Below, in pieces: positions 52,242 through 64,000 of a stretch of 64,000 nucleotides of DNA (its first letter is position 1; every line of letters begins with the position of its first letter). The position numbers were made by a program, and so were the translations under genes. The notes beneath the pieces are model-generated. The model had not been told where the DNA came from, did not search any database, and saw only the letters and a list, made by a program, of their open reading frames with translations. Origin of the DNA: Cerrena zonata (taxonomy: Eukaryota; Basidiomycota; Agaricomycetes; Polyporales; Cerrenaceae); NCBI GenBank assembly GCA_038087015.1, contig JASBNA010000004.1, forward strand, positions 62,001 to 126,000, in the 5' to 3' direction.

Positions 52242-55200
52242 ATGAGGACAAACGTCTACTCTTCAAACTCGATGTCCCTGCCCAACTGTGAACTACACCA
52301 TATAGACCATGTTTCAACTGAAACCAGGGATGCAACGAGCCTTTACTCGCAGCTAGGTATGATATTCTCGCCGGGCATCTGGACATTCGTCAGTCCTAAC
52401 AAAAATGTAGGACCTGTGATTACTAGCCTACGATCGTCTTGTCGCCTTGAAGACTTGGACCCCAATAATCAGGATGGACTATCTTGGACCTGTGTCTCCC
52501 GTTTACTTCAACTTACGGTTGATGAGATGTGTCGACTTGATGGATCTCAGGCTCAAGTGCCAGCAGGGAGATCGATCGTATGTTCCTTGCTGTCTGCACT
52601 AAGCAACCATTTAGCTGAAAATATCTCTTCAATGTGCGTATATTTTTCATTGGATGTAATTCTCATCGGCGTTAAATTCCGAACCTTAGCGTCGACCCAC
52701 CTTTCATACTGCCGGATTTGAACGAGCTTCGTGTATCCCCCGATGTTATGGATGGGCACGCCTTGATGCTGGCATTGCTACCCTTCACCAATTCTGTCAC
52801 CGAGCTGAATGAACATTCTTCTATCGCTAGTCCAAGAGAATGCCGGGCTGAGGCTACTCCCTCGAGAACGACGGAGCTCAGTTTAGACGTAACGGTGACA
52901 TCTCATTATGTATATCGCAGCGGAAGGACGAAAACCATGGCTTCTGACCCTCAAAAGCCCCCTTTCCCGCTTGATGTTCACATCCTGCCCAGTCGTGTCG
53001 ATCCTGCTAGCGTTCATGTCCCACTTTTCGTTGTCGCCGACAGTACTAACATCAAGTACCTCATGATTAGTGCCCTTTACCAACGTTTCATATTCTCGAT
53101 TGACGAGCCCCTTGTTGGTATCGAGGTCTGCAACAATAGTCCAGTAGTGCAAGTACATCTTGGCTGGTTTATGGAAACTGGAGACAAAGTGGTATGTTAT
53201 AATTCCTCTGGTTCCCTGACGGACACTTAACTCTCACTTTGCGGTCTCTAGCCAATCGTGCATATCGCGTATACAACAAGAGATGCTGTGCTAGGTCGTT
53301 ATGACTTGAGAGAGCTATCGGCGGCGCATGCCTTTGCACAACTGATTCTCGGCCTTCAAGTCCAAGCGCAAAACATATCACAGATAATGGGTAGACCACA
53401 TATACGAACACTCTGTTGGCGCCTTGATCATATTGGTTACTCGAAATCAAAAGAACGGCACGAGCAAATTATGGAGAATGTTGCTACCTGGCGAAGGAAC
53501 TTACCATCTCCAAGGTACGCAAAAGTATAGCCCTAAAGACATTAATCTCATAGATAGGCCTAGACCCAGGTCATATTCAGCTACTTACCACCGTTCTGTT
53601 AGTGCCGACTCACCAATAGGTCACCGACGTGCCAGTAGCGCCACCAGGTCTTGTCCCATCCATGACTGGGTCATCTATAGTGATTCAATTGGGTCAGTAT
53701 AAAAACACTTATTATTCGAACCATGGCCTAACGATGAATGTATAGCCACATATCATCCACCGAGGAAGAAGACGAAGAGGACGAAGAGGATGTCCTCGAG
53801 CTTATAAACACTTTATACGAGCAATCCCTGCAACAGCATATCATGCTTGAGGCCTTTGTATTCGAACGAGACGTCATCTTCATCAGCAATCTGTCTCCAC
53901 GAGAAGACCTTCCCAATCATGAACATATAAAGACCATGTATGACTTATATACACAGTTCAACGCATCTGTTTGCATTGAGAAATGGAAGACCAGTGTACG
54001 TATCTTTGAGTTTTGTTACATTGTTTCGATCCTAATAAAACGTACTACAGGGCTCATTATCTCACTTATGTAGCCAGGCTTTAGAAACGTATTGCAACAC
54101 CCTCGTGGAACAAAATCAAAACCAACATACCCCAGAACTCCTCGATGCCAATCTAATCGCAATTCTTGAAGAGAAGCTGGATATCATCCTTCTCCCTTCC
54201 CATTATTTGTCTCGCTTACTGAATGGCGAGCAAAATGACCCCGTTTTCTACCATCATCTCTGGGAATATTTCTTTGTTGCATTTTGTTATAGGGATGGTG
54301 CCATGATTGACGGTATTAATTTACAGTAAGAATATTACAGCGGAGCCGTGCACTGAACTAACTAACTTTGGCTGCCTAGTTTCGATGTCAAGGCTCAGAT
54401 GTCGAAGAACCGTCACGCGGAAATGCTACAAAACGACCAGCCGTTCACTGTTGCTGATATCAAGAAACACACTGAACAATTGTCTCGCGATGCTTTAACA
54501 CGATGTATAACAGATGCTATGAGTTCGTATGATGCAACTGTGCAAGAGGCTCACATCGTTGTGTCTCAAACGCACCGTCGCATTGGGGGGATTTGTAAAT
54601 TGGATGATAATATCTTCTCCAAGATGATATTACAAAGAGCTCAGATAGAACCTTCTGAAGGGATATGCGACATAATTGCTTCACGACCCGCGGTTTTCGA
54701 GTCGTCTTACTCTACTCCTAGGAACATTCTATGTCCTCCGAATTCCGCGTTCATAATCCCCGACATTCCCACATTCAATAAAACCACTGGTACCCCAAGC
54801 GAGGAATCCCAACCCTTCTCCGTTCCTCAAAACAGATACCATGGTCACGTTCCTGAGCACTACAGTTTAAAATGGTTGTCCAAGAGGGCTGCGCCTCCTC
54901 CAGCAGATACGAAGACATCAGATACAGTGGTTGTCTCTTCGGCGGAGTCTAACGGACCTCTATTGTTGCCTTTTATCATAACTATCTGCCAGGAAACAGA
55001 GGAGGACTACTGGGCTGTCACACAACGACTTACCGCTCATCTTGTATCTGCTGTTGATATGTATGCACACTTTGGTATCAAGGACTATCCCGTTTGGGGG
55101 GTCTTCATTGGTGGAGCACGATGTGGTATAATGATGGGATGGCGGTCTTCGGTGAACGATGTGAGTAGCCGGACTATCAGAATCACAAAAGATACGAAGC

Positions 55201-55498
55201 TTAATAATACTTTTTGTAGCGGGCGTATGTCTTCCAGCGGGCAATTCGCGTATATGACATTACCATTCCGTACGAAGCAATGCAATTTGCTCTGTTTCTT
55301 TTACGGGCGCGGGAGTCTCAACGAAAATTACCGTGCACTGACTTCGTCTCTCGTCATTTGAATCCGGACAAATCAATGAGCTCTTCTTCTCCGGCAGATG
55401 TTGTGCTGACTATGGATTCCACATGTACAGATCCAGAAGGGATATGGTCCAGTTGGATGAGAGTGAAGCAGCGTGTTGATGTAGCCTGTTTGGATTAG
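52242..55498 (+). CDS. Unrecognised fungal protein family, copy B (full length)
   Basis: Function unknown. Exons 52242-52633, 52690-53191, 53252-53514, 53558-53692, 53746-53995, 54051-54325, 54380-55160 and 55220-55498 give 958 residues (948 from the ATG at 52272). All seven introns are 43-60 nt and keep phase; six of them recur in copy A at the same place. The first intron joins ENISSI and VDPPFILPDLNELRV smoothly, so the protein extends about 230 residues upstream of the internal methionine at 52937. Segments: N-terminal region; conserved SALYQRFIFSIDEP; Ser/Arg-rich linker; acidic run (TEEEDEEDEED); helical EEKLDIILLPSHYL; and a C-terminal block with RAQxEPSEGxCDIIASRPAVF, SAVDMYAHFGIKDYPVWGVFIGG and RVYDITIPYEAMQFALFLL. 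No signal peptide, membrane span, zinc site or kinase motif seen. Confidence 0.75.
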
Positions 55499-57178
55499 AG
55501 CTGTGCTACATATGCTATTGCATTTTTCCAGTTGCACTGTGTAGACGAAGCGTAGAGAATGCGAGTTGAACGCGGTCGTTGGAGTCTGCTAGGCTATGGA
55601 GCTCTCTGGCAAGAACCATACGTCTTTCTCAATAAATATGGGTATCAGCTCCGACTATAGTGCTCTCTCTCTTCATTCTTTCTGTGGTATGACGCATTCA
55701 ACATATCACTACTGATCAAAGTGCCGCTGAGAGGACTCATTCGCTAGAAGTATGACATTATTCAATATGCTACCCTGTTGGGGCGTACCATCCGACTGAT
55801 ACCCAAAGAATCACTGTGTCTGGAGATCTCGGACAGAGGTCCAGACTTAGAGCTAGCACCCAAAAGGTTATTTCATAGCGGAGTATGTGATTTCATTCGG
55901 AAACTAGTGTATAGGTAAGCAAGTAGATCGGTAGTTAGGTATATGTAGCGCAAATGTAGCGTGACCGTAGGCTAAGGTCCCGCAGTGATGTTTCCGAGTC
56001 AATGTTTGGTGGTGTTATGCAACAGCATCTTCCCAAGTCTTCCAAAAATAGAAAGTTTCTGCTTACGTCGAACTTTTGACTGGCATGACATCAAGCCACA
56101 GGCTGCCAGCACAGACGAATTCGACCGCGACCGTCAGTCTCCGACATCAATACTTCTTCTCGAACTGCAATTTCCAATCCCGACCTTCACCTATCTTGGA
56201 TCAACATTTATACACAACCAAATACTATTACATCCTTTCGATTTGAAGTTTCGAATGTGTAATACTTATGCAGCTACTTCCTACTGGAATTCGCTGGAAA
56301 ACGACAGGTCTACAAATCAATCAAGGGCTCCCATATATTTTCGCGGAATGAATATCAAGGCGATCCATTTGGCAATGCATAGTAACAGGGGCCCCAAAGT
56401 ATCGGCTAGCTTATTGAAGACCGTTACGAACACGACCCTTTGACATGGATGTTCAAGTCACCTATGCCGTGTGCCGCAGTGCAGGGCTTCGGGTTCCGAT
56501 ATCGGGGACGTTCACTTAGCCAAGCACTTCTAAGTCGTCTTGGGGCATACACAACTTTTCCTGAGCACAGAGCAGAAACATGTCAAGAGGAAGGGTGGTT
56601 CTAGAGCCGTCGTATTAAGTTCTGTAAGTTCTGGGTTAGTCGGGCAATTACATGTTCAAAGGACCCTGATTCCCACGGGCAACTCGGTTTCTTGAGGCAG
56701 TATTTTTCGACGTCATCAGGATGTGGACTGGAAGGCTGGCCTTCTCCCCGAGTAGGTTTCACAGTATTCAGGGTCCATATAATAGCATGCAGTCACAGCG
56801 TTCGATGAATACCTCATCATTCTTCTCACGCTGACTGCTTCGTATTGTTTGCAATGCATTTGCCCAAGGCGATGCGCATTGCATGGAGTCCCAACCGGGA
56901 AGTGTCTCACAGCCATAGCAAGACGTTGTTCAGCAATCGGGCGCAGTGTTTGCAAATAACCTTGATGTTACTAAAATAAGGATCACTTGTGTGACAACGC
57001 GGTGATTGTACAATTGGCCTATATTGCTTCTTTGAGTTACGGGACCAACAAGCTTTGATTGAGGCTGTAACGCTCGGTCTCAAGGTGGCTGCACCCGAAC
57101 AACGCATTTACTGTTTGGTCGCTCTCATATATATAGACTCATGCCACAGTACCTTCTCGATCATTCACTCCCTTCCTC
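55499..57178. other. Intergenic, copy B 3' flank to protease promoter
   Basis: No gene supported. The plus-strand open frame at 55985-56443 (152 codons) has no recognised motif or splice partner. A 13-bp match AAGTGCCGCTGAG occurs at about 55720 and near 3510, the flanks of copies B and A. The last 60 bp contain the protease TATA box. Confidence 0.4.
57128..57135 (+). promoter_or_regulatory. TATA box of the aspartic protease gene
   Basis: TATATATA lies 44 bp upstream of the ATG at 57179, with a C/T-rich stretch between them, a usual arrangement for highly expressed fungal genes. Confidence 0.5.
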
Positions 57179-59548
57179 ATGTTTTCCTCTCTTTCCAGTC
57201 GGCTAGCCGTTGTCGCCACCTATGCCTCTCTTGCATCGGCGGTGACGCTTCCCATTGTACGTAGAGATGACCCTCCTTCGGGTTCAGGTGCAATGTCTGT
57301 ACTCCTCGGGAACAACACTATTGTAGACCCGAGCGACCCATTCAACTTCGCAAACGTCGGAGGACAAATCTATACGACCGTCGTGCGCATCAATGGCCAG
57401 GACTTCCAGGTGGACATGGACACTGGGTCGAGTGACCTGTGGATTGACACGCAAGGGGCGAACTTGACGGGCACCATCGACACCGGAGTCCTTGGGGTAG
57501 TCACCTACGAGTACGTTTAACCGCCCTCGGCACGCAACGTGCATCATCGAAATTGATATATAATTTCCTTCCCGCTGCAGGGACTTGACATCGGCCATAG
57601 GAAATCTCACACAGGCAAATGTCACGTGGGGAAACTTCACAGTGGATAACCAGCTTTTCAGTGAGTTGTAGGTTGGCGTTGGGTCTGGATTTGGTGTTGA
57701 AACGGGGTTTAGTCAATGCGCCGGGAACAAATGCAACCCTAGGACTTCGACAGGGTCTTCTCGGTTTGGGACCGTAAGTCTTCTATTCTATTTGTTCGCT
57801 TCTCGTTGCAACGGCACACATCTTATACTCACGTTTGATAGACAAACTCTCTCGAACATCTCAGCCACTGTCAAATTCTTCAACGAAAGCTTCAATGGCG
57901 CACCCCTCCTCCAAAATGTGAGAGCATCTACAACTACACCTGAAACCCACACAGCTTTGTTCTGACACCGGTTTCAGATCTTCGAAACCTACCCTGATGT
58001 GTCCAATTTCATATCCTTCCTGCTCACAAGAAGTGTCGCAGGTATTATTGACGGAGGTTCCTTCACAATAGGTAAAGTTCACAATAGAATCATTCGCCTG
58101 TGGAGTATTTTCCGCTCACATCGGAATGAATAATTTCTAGGCGAAATTGTACCAGGATTTGAAGCTATTACGTCTGCCCCCAAGTTGGACGTTGCTGCTG
58201 CCTCGAACCGATGGCTCACTTTCATAGACGGTATGCTCATCAATGGCAAAACGGTAACAGCCAAGTCCAATGGGTGCGTTTCTTACTTGAGCTGTATTGT
58301 ATTGTGGTATTGACGTTTGTTACAGCTTCCCTCGAGTCACTGTCCCCGATAACAAATTTACTGCCATCTTCGACACTGGTATCTCATTAGGTAGGTGTTA
58401 CTCAATACAAATACTTTCGACAGAGAATTGACCATGGAGATCAGATATCGCACCCCAGGCATTCGTCGATGCCATGTTCAAAGACGTCCCTGGATCTCAA
58501 TTTGACGATGACAGCAGGCTTTACCTTCTCCCTTGTGATACAAAAATCAACGTTAGCTTGATCGTCGAGTATGTGGCCTAATGCCTTCTTTCCTCGGGAG
58601 ACCTCAATACTGACTGTTTTAAAGTGACTTGCAATACCCTATCCACCCTATCGATTTGGTTACTCCAGTTGGCACCAACGGAACCGACGTCATTTGTGGA
58701 GGTGGTTTCGTCGCCTCGAATGAGAACACGGCCATTGGAGGTATGTAATCATCTCGACTGCAGTATCGCGCAATGCTGATAATATTTGCCATACAACTAG
58801 ACTTCCAATTCGGTGATGTCGTTCTTCGTAACCTCTACACCATCTTCGACTTTGGAACCTGGTCGCGTCCCGACGACGACAATGGTCCTTTCATCCAACT
58901 CTTGAACGTAAGTCCATTTCCTGTCGAAAACCATCTTGTACATTTACTCAAAAAACCAATCTTCAGCTCACCAACGCCGACGCAGCATTTGCCGAATTCG
59001 ACACACTGCAAGCCGCTCGTATCCAAGACTTCCTCGCGTTCCATGCCAACGACGACTCAGACGATTCGGACGACGACGACGATGACACAAGCTCTACTGT
59101 CTCTGATGCCACCAGTACACCAACAGGCTCGGCAATTGTCAACATCCAAACCACCGAGATCCCACTCTCATCAGTAGGTGTTACTGCTGCGATCAATAGT
59201 GCCTCAGCAGCAGCTACCGCCCCCACAACCGCTGCCACAAATTCGCCGGACAGCACTGTCTCTTCCGCTACGCGGGAAGCTACTTCCAATTCAAAAGATC
59301 TCGCCGTCGGCGCGCTGGGTGACAGTGACACCACCACGAGCTCGGCGGATTACAACAACTTGATTAGGAACTCGTATATCATCATCGGGTTGTTGGCTGC
59401 CGTGATCCTTCTCCTGGTCGGTGTCTTGGTAGCTTCGTTTATGAGGAAGATGGCGCCGAGTGGGAAGAACCATAAGTATAAGGCTGTTATTCCTCCTGTT
59501 GATGAACGGGAGGTGTACAGTGGACCTTTGGGAAGGTACTCTGATTGA
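57179..59548 (+). CDS. Pepsin-like aspartic protease with C-terminal membrane anchor
   Basis: Family A1 endopeptidase, predicted secreted and cell-surface or endomembrane bound. Eleven exons: 57179-57510, 57581-57660, 57713-57773, 57842-57917, 57978-58071, 58141-58273, 58326-58390, 58445-58568, 58625-58740, 58801-58907 and 58967-59548, giving 589 residues; introns 52-70 nt. A signal peptide (residues about 1-21, RLAVVATYASLASA) and a short propeptide come first. The two catalytic motifs are DTGSSDLW with D81 and IFDTGIS with D275. LRQGLLGLGP and DVVLRNLYTIFDFG are typical A1 structural motifs. Several NxT/NxS sites are visible. The C-terminal part has an acidic run (DDSDDSDDDDDD), a Ser/Thr/Ala-rich stalk, one membrane helix (IIIGLLAAVILLLVGVLVASF) and a basic cytosolic tail of about 40 residues. 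Confidence 0.93.
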
Positions 59549-61159
59549 GTGATTGATCGTTGAGACCTTTGGGACCAGGGTATTTTGGGTAGCGGCTAGC
59601 TTGACCTTTTATTTACCCCCGACTGGGTATGCTTGATCTTGTTTTATATCTTTGGCATTGGACTGTAGCATACCGTTGAATTTGTTTTTACACGCACACA
59701 CACCCTCACATGGACATTAGTTTATTACACCATAAAAATGATATTTACTTGTGAAAACAATGTATTTCAGATGAGCGTTCAGTTTTTGGAGTACACTCAG
59801 GTGTCCCTCGCCTCTATAATTCGAAGTATCCTAAATTTCTAACAGCTCGAATTCCATGCACTTCGATAATATGTATAGAAAATATCAGCAGGTCCTCTGT
59901 CCTCAGCGGTTCGTCTTCAAGCAATATGCGAATTCCATCAAGTTTTGTGATGAACCGTGACAGGATTGTATTGCTACTCATGAAATACATCGATTAAGGG
60001 TTGAGTATAACATGTACAAAGAACTACTTGAAGATCTCTAGCATTGTTGGACGACCAGAGTAACCTACCGCAGGGAATTCAAATATACAACTTCTAGTAT
60101 TTCAAGTATAGATATCCGAATAAAGGCGGTTTCCACTTCCAGTAACCAGCCTATAGTAGCTAACGATTCGGACTTTACAGTGTGAATGTAGCGTTGTGTG
60201 ACTCAAATGATCACGGCTTTGGTAAAGCAAACCTTGCCATTTGCATGTCGTTCTGGTGCTACTACTATCGATTCCCGTCAAACCACTTTGTTCAGGACTA
60301 ATGGCTTGCTTTTGTTGAAGTTGGAGTTATATTGACATGTTGTATAGCTCCCGAGATTGGATATGTCCATTTCCCTCACAGACCGAGGTGTTGTGGTCCA
60401 TATGCACACTACTTGTCGGCAATCTCTCTCGTATCTTGCCCTACCATGCCAAAACGTTGGGACTCAGTACTCAATACCTAGATCACAGGTCCACAAGTGG
60501 TTTCGAGGGACAGTACAAAATGTGCTTCTTTGTCGACTAACCATATGGTCTCGTCATCAGGCTTCATTTACTACAGGTTTACAAGCACAGTTTTCTCCGC
60601 GCACCTGTTCGATGGCTATATGCTACTGGACGCAAGGCACCACTCTGTCTTATAAGGTAAGATGTCTCTGCCTTCTCAAAGTTCTTTGGTCCCTAACAAA
60701 TCCCAAAAACAACGACGATATTTTAAGACTTCAACATGCCTATAATTACCTTTCAGTGCACGGTAATGAGATCGACCTGCACGCATCATTGGCATGCGTA
60801 AGGTTCGAAATTAGCCACTTCCATCTCAAGCGGTTGCCGAATCGGCGATACTGTTCGTCCAGCTCTGGCTCTCCTTCTGGAAAAAAGCAAAAGACCTGCT
60901 GGTGCATATAGCTTCCCCTCTGTGCGGTGCTCACTACTACATTGTCGTATTTTTACAGAAGAAACAAGGACAAGGAGAGAGGAACGAGAGGATGGAGGAA
61001 GGACGCACGGGCCCGTGGTGGAGAGACGCCGGATGGGTTAAGGTTGGGCGGGGAGTGCCGGGCGCGTTGAACCTTTACCGTTGACCACCACAGGGAGGCC
61101 CGGTCCTCGATTGCTTCACACTAACATCTCCCATCATCCACACACAAACGCGACAAACA
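59549..61159. other. Intergenic between the protease and the PWWP gene
   Basis: No gene supported. The 184-codon plus-strand open frame at 60357-60911 is unrecognised. A G/A-rich stretch (60955-61060) precedes the PWWP gene. Confidence 0.4.
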
Positions 61160-63075
61160 ATGAGCAAGAAGGGCGCAAAGACTGCTCAGGCAGCAAAGGA
61201 GGTCGTCCAGTACGAACTCCGCGATATCGTACTTGCCAAAGTCCGCGGGTACCCCCCCTGGCCTGGCATGGTGAGTTGCTTGCTCAGACGCGTCTGGTAT
61301 GGTCTTTGCTTACTTTCAAAAACGCGTCTTCTCGCTTTGCTTGATAGATTGTCGATCCTGATAGCGCTCCAAAGAATGTTGGTAAGGAACGTCCCAACGG
61401 GAAGGGCAAAAAGGGCCTGTGGTATTGCGTCAGGTTCTTCCCCGCCGGTGACTAGTGCGTCCACCTGTCCTTTCTCCCGTCAAGCAACATATACTGACAC
61501 ATTTGGCACCGTTTGCTTATCAGTGCATGGCTAGTTGGGAAAGATATCTCCCGACTGCTACCACACGAGATCCAAGCGTACATCCAGGAGCCATTCAAGC
61601 GTAGCGGTGACCTCCTGGAAGGCTACAAGATCGCACAGGACCCGAGAGATTGGGAAGCATCTCGCGACGCTCTCCAGGCAGAAGCTGCGGAAAACGAAGC
61701 CAACGAGGAGGTCGACCAACTGGATAGCGAAGGTGAAGAGGAGGCAGAGGACGAGGACGAAGAGGAGAAGAAGACTAAATCGAAGAAACGAAAGCGTGAC
61801 TCGGAACCTGCACCCAAAAAAGCCAAAGCGAAGCCCAAGAAAGAGGCTTCCGAGACCTCCTCGACGAAGAAAAAGCCTGCCGGCAAGGGCAAGAAGAATG
61901 GTGTCAAGTCGAAAGCAATGATCGAGTCTGAAGACGAAGGTGCGGCCGAGAGAGACGATGAGGACGCCGGTCCTAGTCAAAAAGCGTCACCGCCCCCCGC
62001 AAAGAAGGCCAGGAAAGAGAAGGATGAAGATGAGGGTGATCGTAAGTGTTCTTCCGTCGCCCTCTCCGGCAGATAAGCCAATTCCGAACTATTTGGGTCG
62101 TCGTTGACACGATCGCTATGAACTTTACAGCTTTAGCGAAGGATCCTGACGCTATTAAGGTCAGAGATTGGAGACATAAGCTCCAAAAGGCCTTCCTCGG
62201 CAAGATTGTACCTAAGGACGAGGTTAGCAAACCATCCATTCTCCCTGCGTCGTCATTTTCGCTCAATACTAGACTTCCCCCCTCGAAATTCTTCGATTTC
62301 CCGGATTTTCACGATACTAGGATATGCCATCGCTCGCAGAACTGTTTACAACGGTCGAGAAATACGAGAACATGAACATTGGCTACCTCTCAGTAAGTCC
62401 CTTTATCGTCTCTGGCACCTTTCCCCTTTTGCTGGCAGGTTATCATTGGTTCCCGTGCGGAGACGTCCGCATGCGTGCCCACGACCAACGCACATGATAC
62501 CGAAAGCTTGCCAGCCTTACCAAATCCATACTAGGAAGAACAAATCGCTCATACGCTCTTTATTTTCATTTTTCTCCCCTTATCCCTGTTTATTATTCCT
62601 TTAGTTCTCAAAAATCGGCAAAGTGATGCGTCACATACACGCTCTAACTCCCGACAAAGTACCGCGGGACGATGAATTCCACTTTAAGGATCGGGCAAAG
62701 GCGTTGGTTGACAAATGGCATGACATTCTGAATGCTAACAAGACCCCGGCTGCGACAAACGGAAAAGAGGCTGCTTCCCCTGCTACAACAGAACCGACGA
62801 AGGCGACTGCCGCGAATGGTGCTGTTGCGGAAAAGGCGGAACCGGCTGCTGTTGATGCTGCGGTGACGAATGGGACTAAGGAGGAGGAACCAGAGAAGAC
62901 CGTGGCTCCTGCTGAACCTGTACCTACGGTGGTGGTGACCAAGGATTCGACACCAGCTGCTATGGATGTTGATGCGGACGCTAAGGGTGAAGCTGATGCA
63001 GATGCACCTGCAGATGCGGATGCTGCTGGTGATGAGAGTGTGTTGGCGGATGTTACTATGGCTGAAGCCACGTAA
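61160..63075 (+). CDS. PWWP-domain chromatin protein with LEDGF/TFIIS-N-like C-terminal domain
   Basis: Likely nuclear reader of methylated histone H3 (PWWP binds H3K36me in known proteins). Exons 61160-61270, 61348-61454, 61524-62041, 62131-62222, 62321-62392 and 62605-63075 give 456 residues; introns are 69-212 nt. The PWWP domain starts near residue 17 (YELRDIVLAKVRGYPPWPGMIVDP, with PPWP in the signature place) and continues through GLWYCVRFFPAGDYAWLVGKDISRL. A long acidic and then Lys-rich linker with nuclear-localisation-like KSKKRKRD follows. A helical domain near 255-350 (VRDWRHKLQKAFLG, DMPSLAELFTTVEKYENMNIGYLSFSKIGKVMRHI, FKDRAKALVDKWHDIL) resembles the LEDGF integrase-binding/TFIIS N-terminal fold. 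The tail is Ala/Glu/Asp/Pro-rich and probably disordered. Confidence 0.87.
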
Positions 63076-64000
63076 ATATGTAAGTCATTCGTCCGAATTT
63101 AGGAATTCGAGTTGTATCGATCTATTTTTTAATCGTGTGTACTGATAGATTTTTGTCTATATAGACGAGTTTGTGTGAAAGAAAGGCATAGTTGTATGTT
63201 CTATGTCGGTGTAGCGAGCAAGTGAAAAAAACTCATGTCGCGTAACATAGCCCTACCCGTTGAAACTTCTTCCATTGCTCCCGCGCAGTGCTCAACTCAC
63301 CTTCAGTTATGTACTGATCGCTACTTCCTCCTTTTACTTCTTGTCTGTATCATATCGACTCTCGGTGTCTTCTCATAGAAAGACATCCGAAGTGCTATGA
63401 AACGTCTCAAAGTCGGTGTTTGTTAGTTGGTTTTTCCCTCTCTTTATTTCATAGTTATCCTCCTTTTGTACGCATATCGTTTTTCCTCATTTCATATGGC
63501 CTCGCTTACTGTCCTGTCTGTTATTTCTAATCAAGTTGTTTTCTGTCTCCCTCTCTCGCGTCAGTCTGTAGCGTAAGACTGGATATGTTTAGATCATTTG
63601 TAGGCATGTAGGTAGGTCCTTAGCGTTTTTTAAGTGTCCATGGTATAATTATCTAGTATGCGAATCATCCTCTATCCCCTAACCCCTTCCACTCTACGCA
63701 TCACTAAGGACAGAGAGCATATTCGATTAGTGGGAGCTCGCAAATGTAGAAGGGGTACCACTAGCTTGTAGAACGCTCGCCATTTTCGCCTTCTGTAGAT
63801 GGCTTGCCTATTGATCGTAGCTGATCTTCGGTTTTCTTTGTGTCAATGCATCAGTACGGTGTACAAGTGAAATGTTGCAGGCGCACACATCCCGCTACAA
63901 CTGGAATCCATTTAGAGCCAGTGATCCAGTAGGAAGCCGACGAAGAAGTTGGGAAACTCCCTACAGAAATTCTGACGATAGCGGAGAAACAGGCGAAATT
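63076..64000. other. 3' flank of the PWWP gene
   Basis: No gene recognised to the window edge. T- and C/T-rich stretches at 63400-63560 fit a 3' flank or the promoter of a gene beyond the window. Confidence 0.4.

Noticed and set aside
55985..56443. 152-codon plus-strand open frame
   Set aside because: No recognisable motif, no splice context and no relation to copies A to C.

Overview
The window is nuclear DNA of a filamentous basidiomycete, most likely a mushroom-forming Agaricomycete. Genes are cut by many 49-60 nt GT-AG introns in all phases, they lie 200-350 bp apart on both strands, and they include families typical of Agaricomycetes (a DUF6593 protein, a fungal type-2 glycosyltransferase, an APH-fold protein). 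Splice sites were placed by eye and accepted only where reading phase is kept and the spliced protein is continuous. I found no tRNA, rRNA, CRISPR array or prokaryotic feature.

Layout. 1-2.5 kb: 3' part of a multi-exon gene of an unrecognised family (copy A), followed by an exon relic and a 369-bp MITE with TA target duplication. 4.3-5.3 kb: APH-like gene. 6.0-10.5 kb: divergent pair of a SQS1-like R3H/G-patch RNA-binding protein (with a probable single-base frameshift) and the ER SNARE USE1. 10.5-20 kb: about 9.6 kb with no gene I can support. 20.0-22.6 kb: a disordered Ser/Pro-rich protein. 24.8-25.7 kb: inverted, 5'-truncated, frameshifted pseudogene of the same unknown family. 26.3-33.5 kb: TRS65 (TRAPPII), ELP6 (Elongator), a 2-oxoglutarate/Fe(II) dioxygenase and a DUF6593 protein. 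35.0-39.1 kb: intronless ADE6 (FGAM synthase). 40.2-44.9 kb: type-2 glycosyltransferase and lysyl-tRNA synthetase (KRS1). 45.2-51.9 kb: Ariadne-type RBR ubiquitin ligase, Hsp110 (SSE1) and SNX3. 52.2-55.5 kb: a full-length member of the unknown family (copy B, 958 aa). 57.2-59.5 kb: membrane-anchored aspartic protease with 11 exons. 61.2-63.1 kb: PWWP protein with a C-terminal LEDGF/TFIIS-N-like helical domain.

Most genes are unrelated housekeeping functions: membrane traffic (USE1, TRS65, SNX3), translation and tRNA modification (KRS1, ELP6), protein quality control (RBR ligase, Hsp110) and purine synthesis. There is no operon-like pathway cluster. The strongest candidate for something undescribed is the three-member unknown family. 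Copies A and B share seven intron positions and phases, and the pseudogene keeps the last intron, so the family spread by DNA-level duplication. Its members lie next to repeats, a MITE and gene-poor stretches, as expected of a fast-evolving accessory family.
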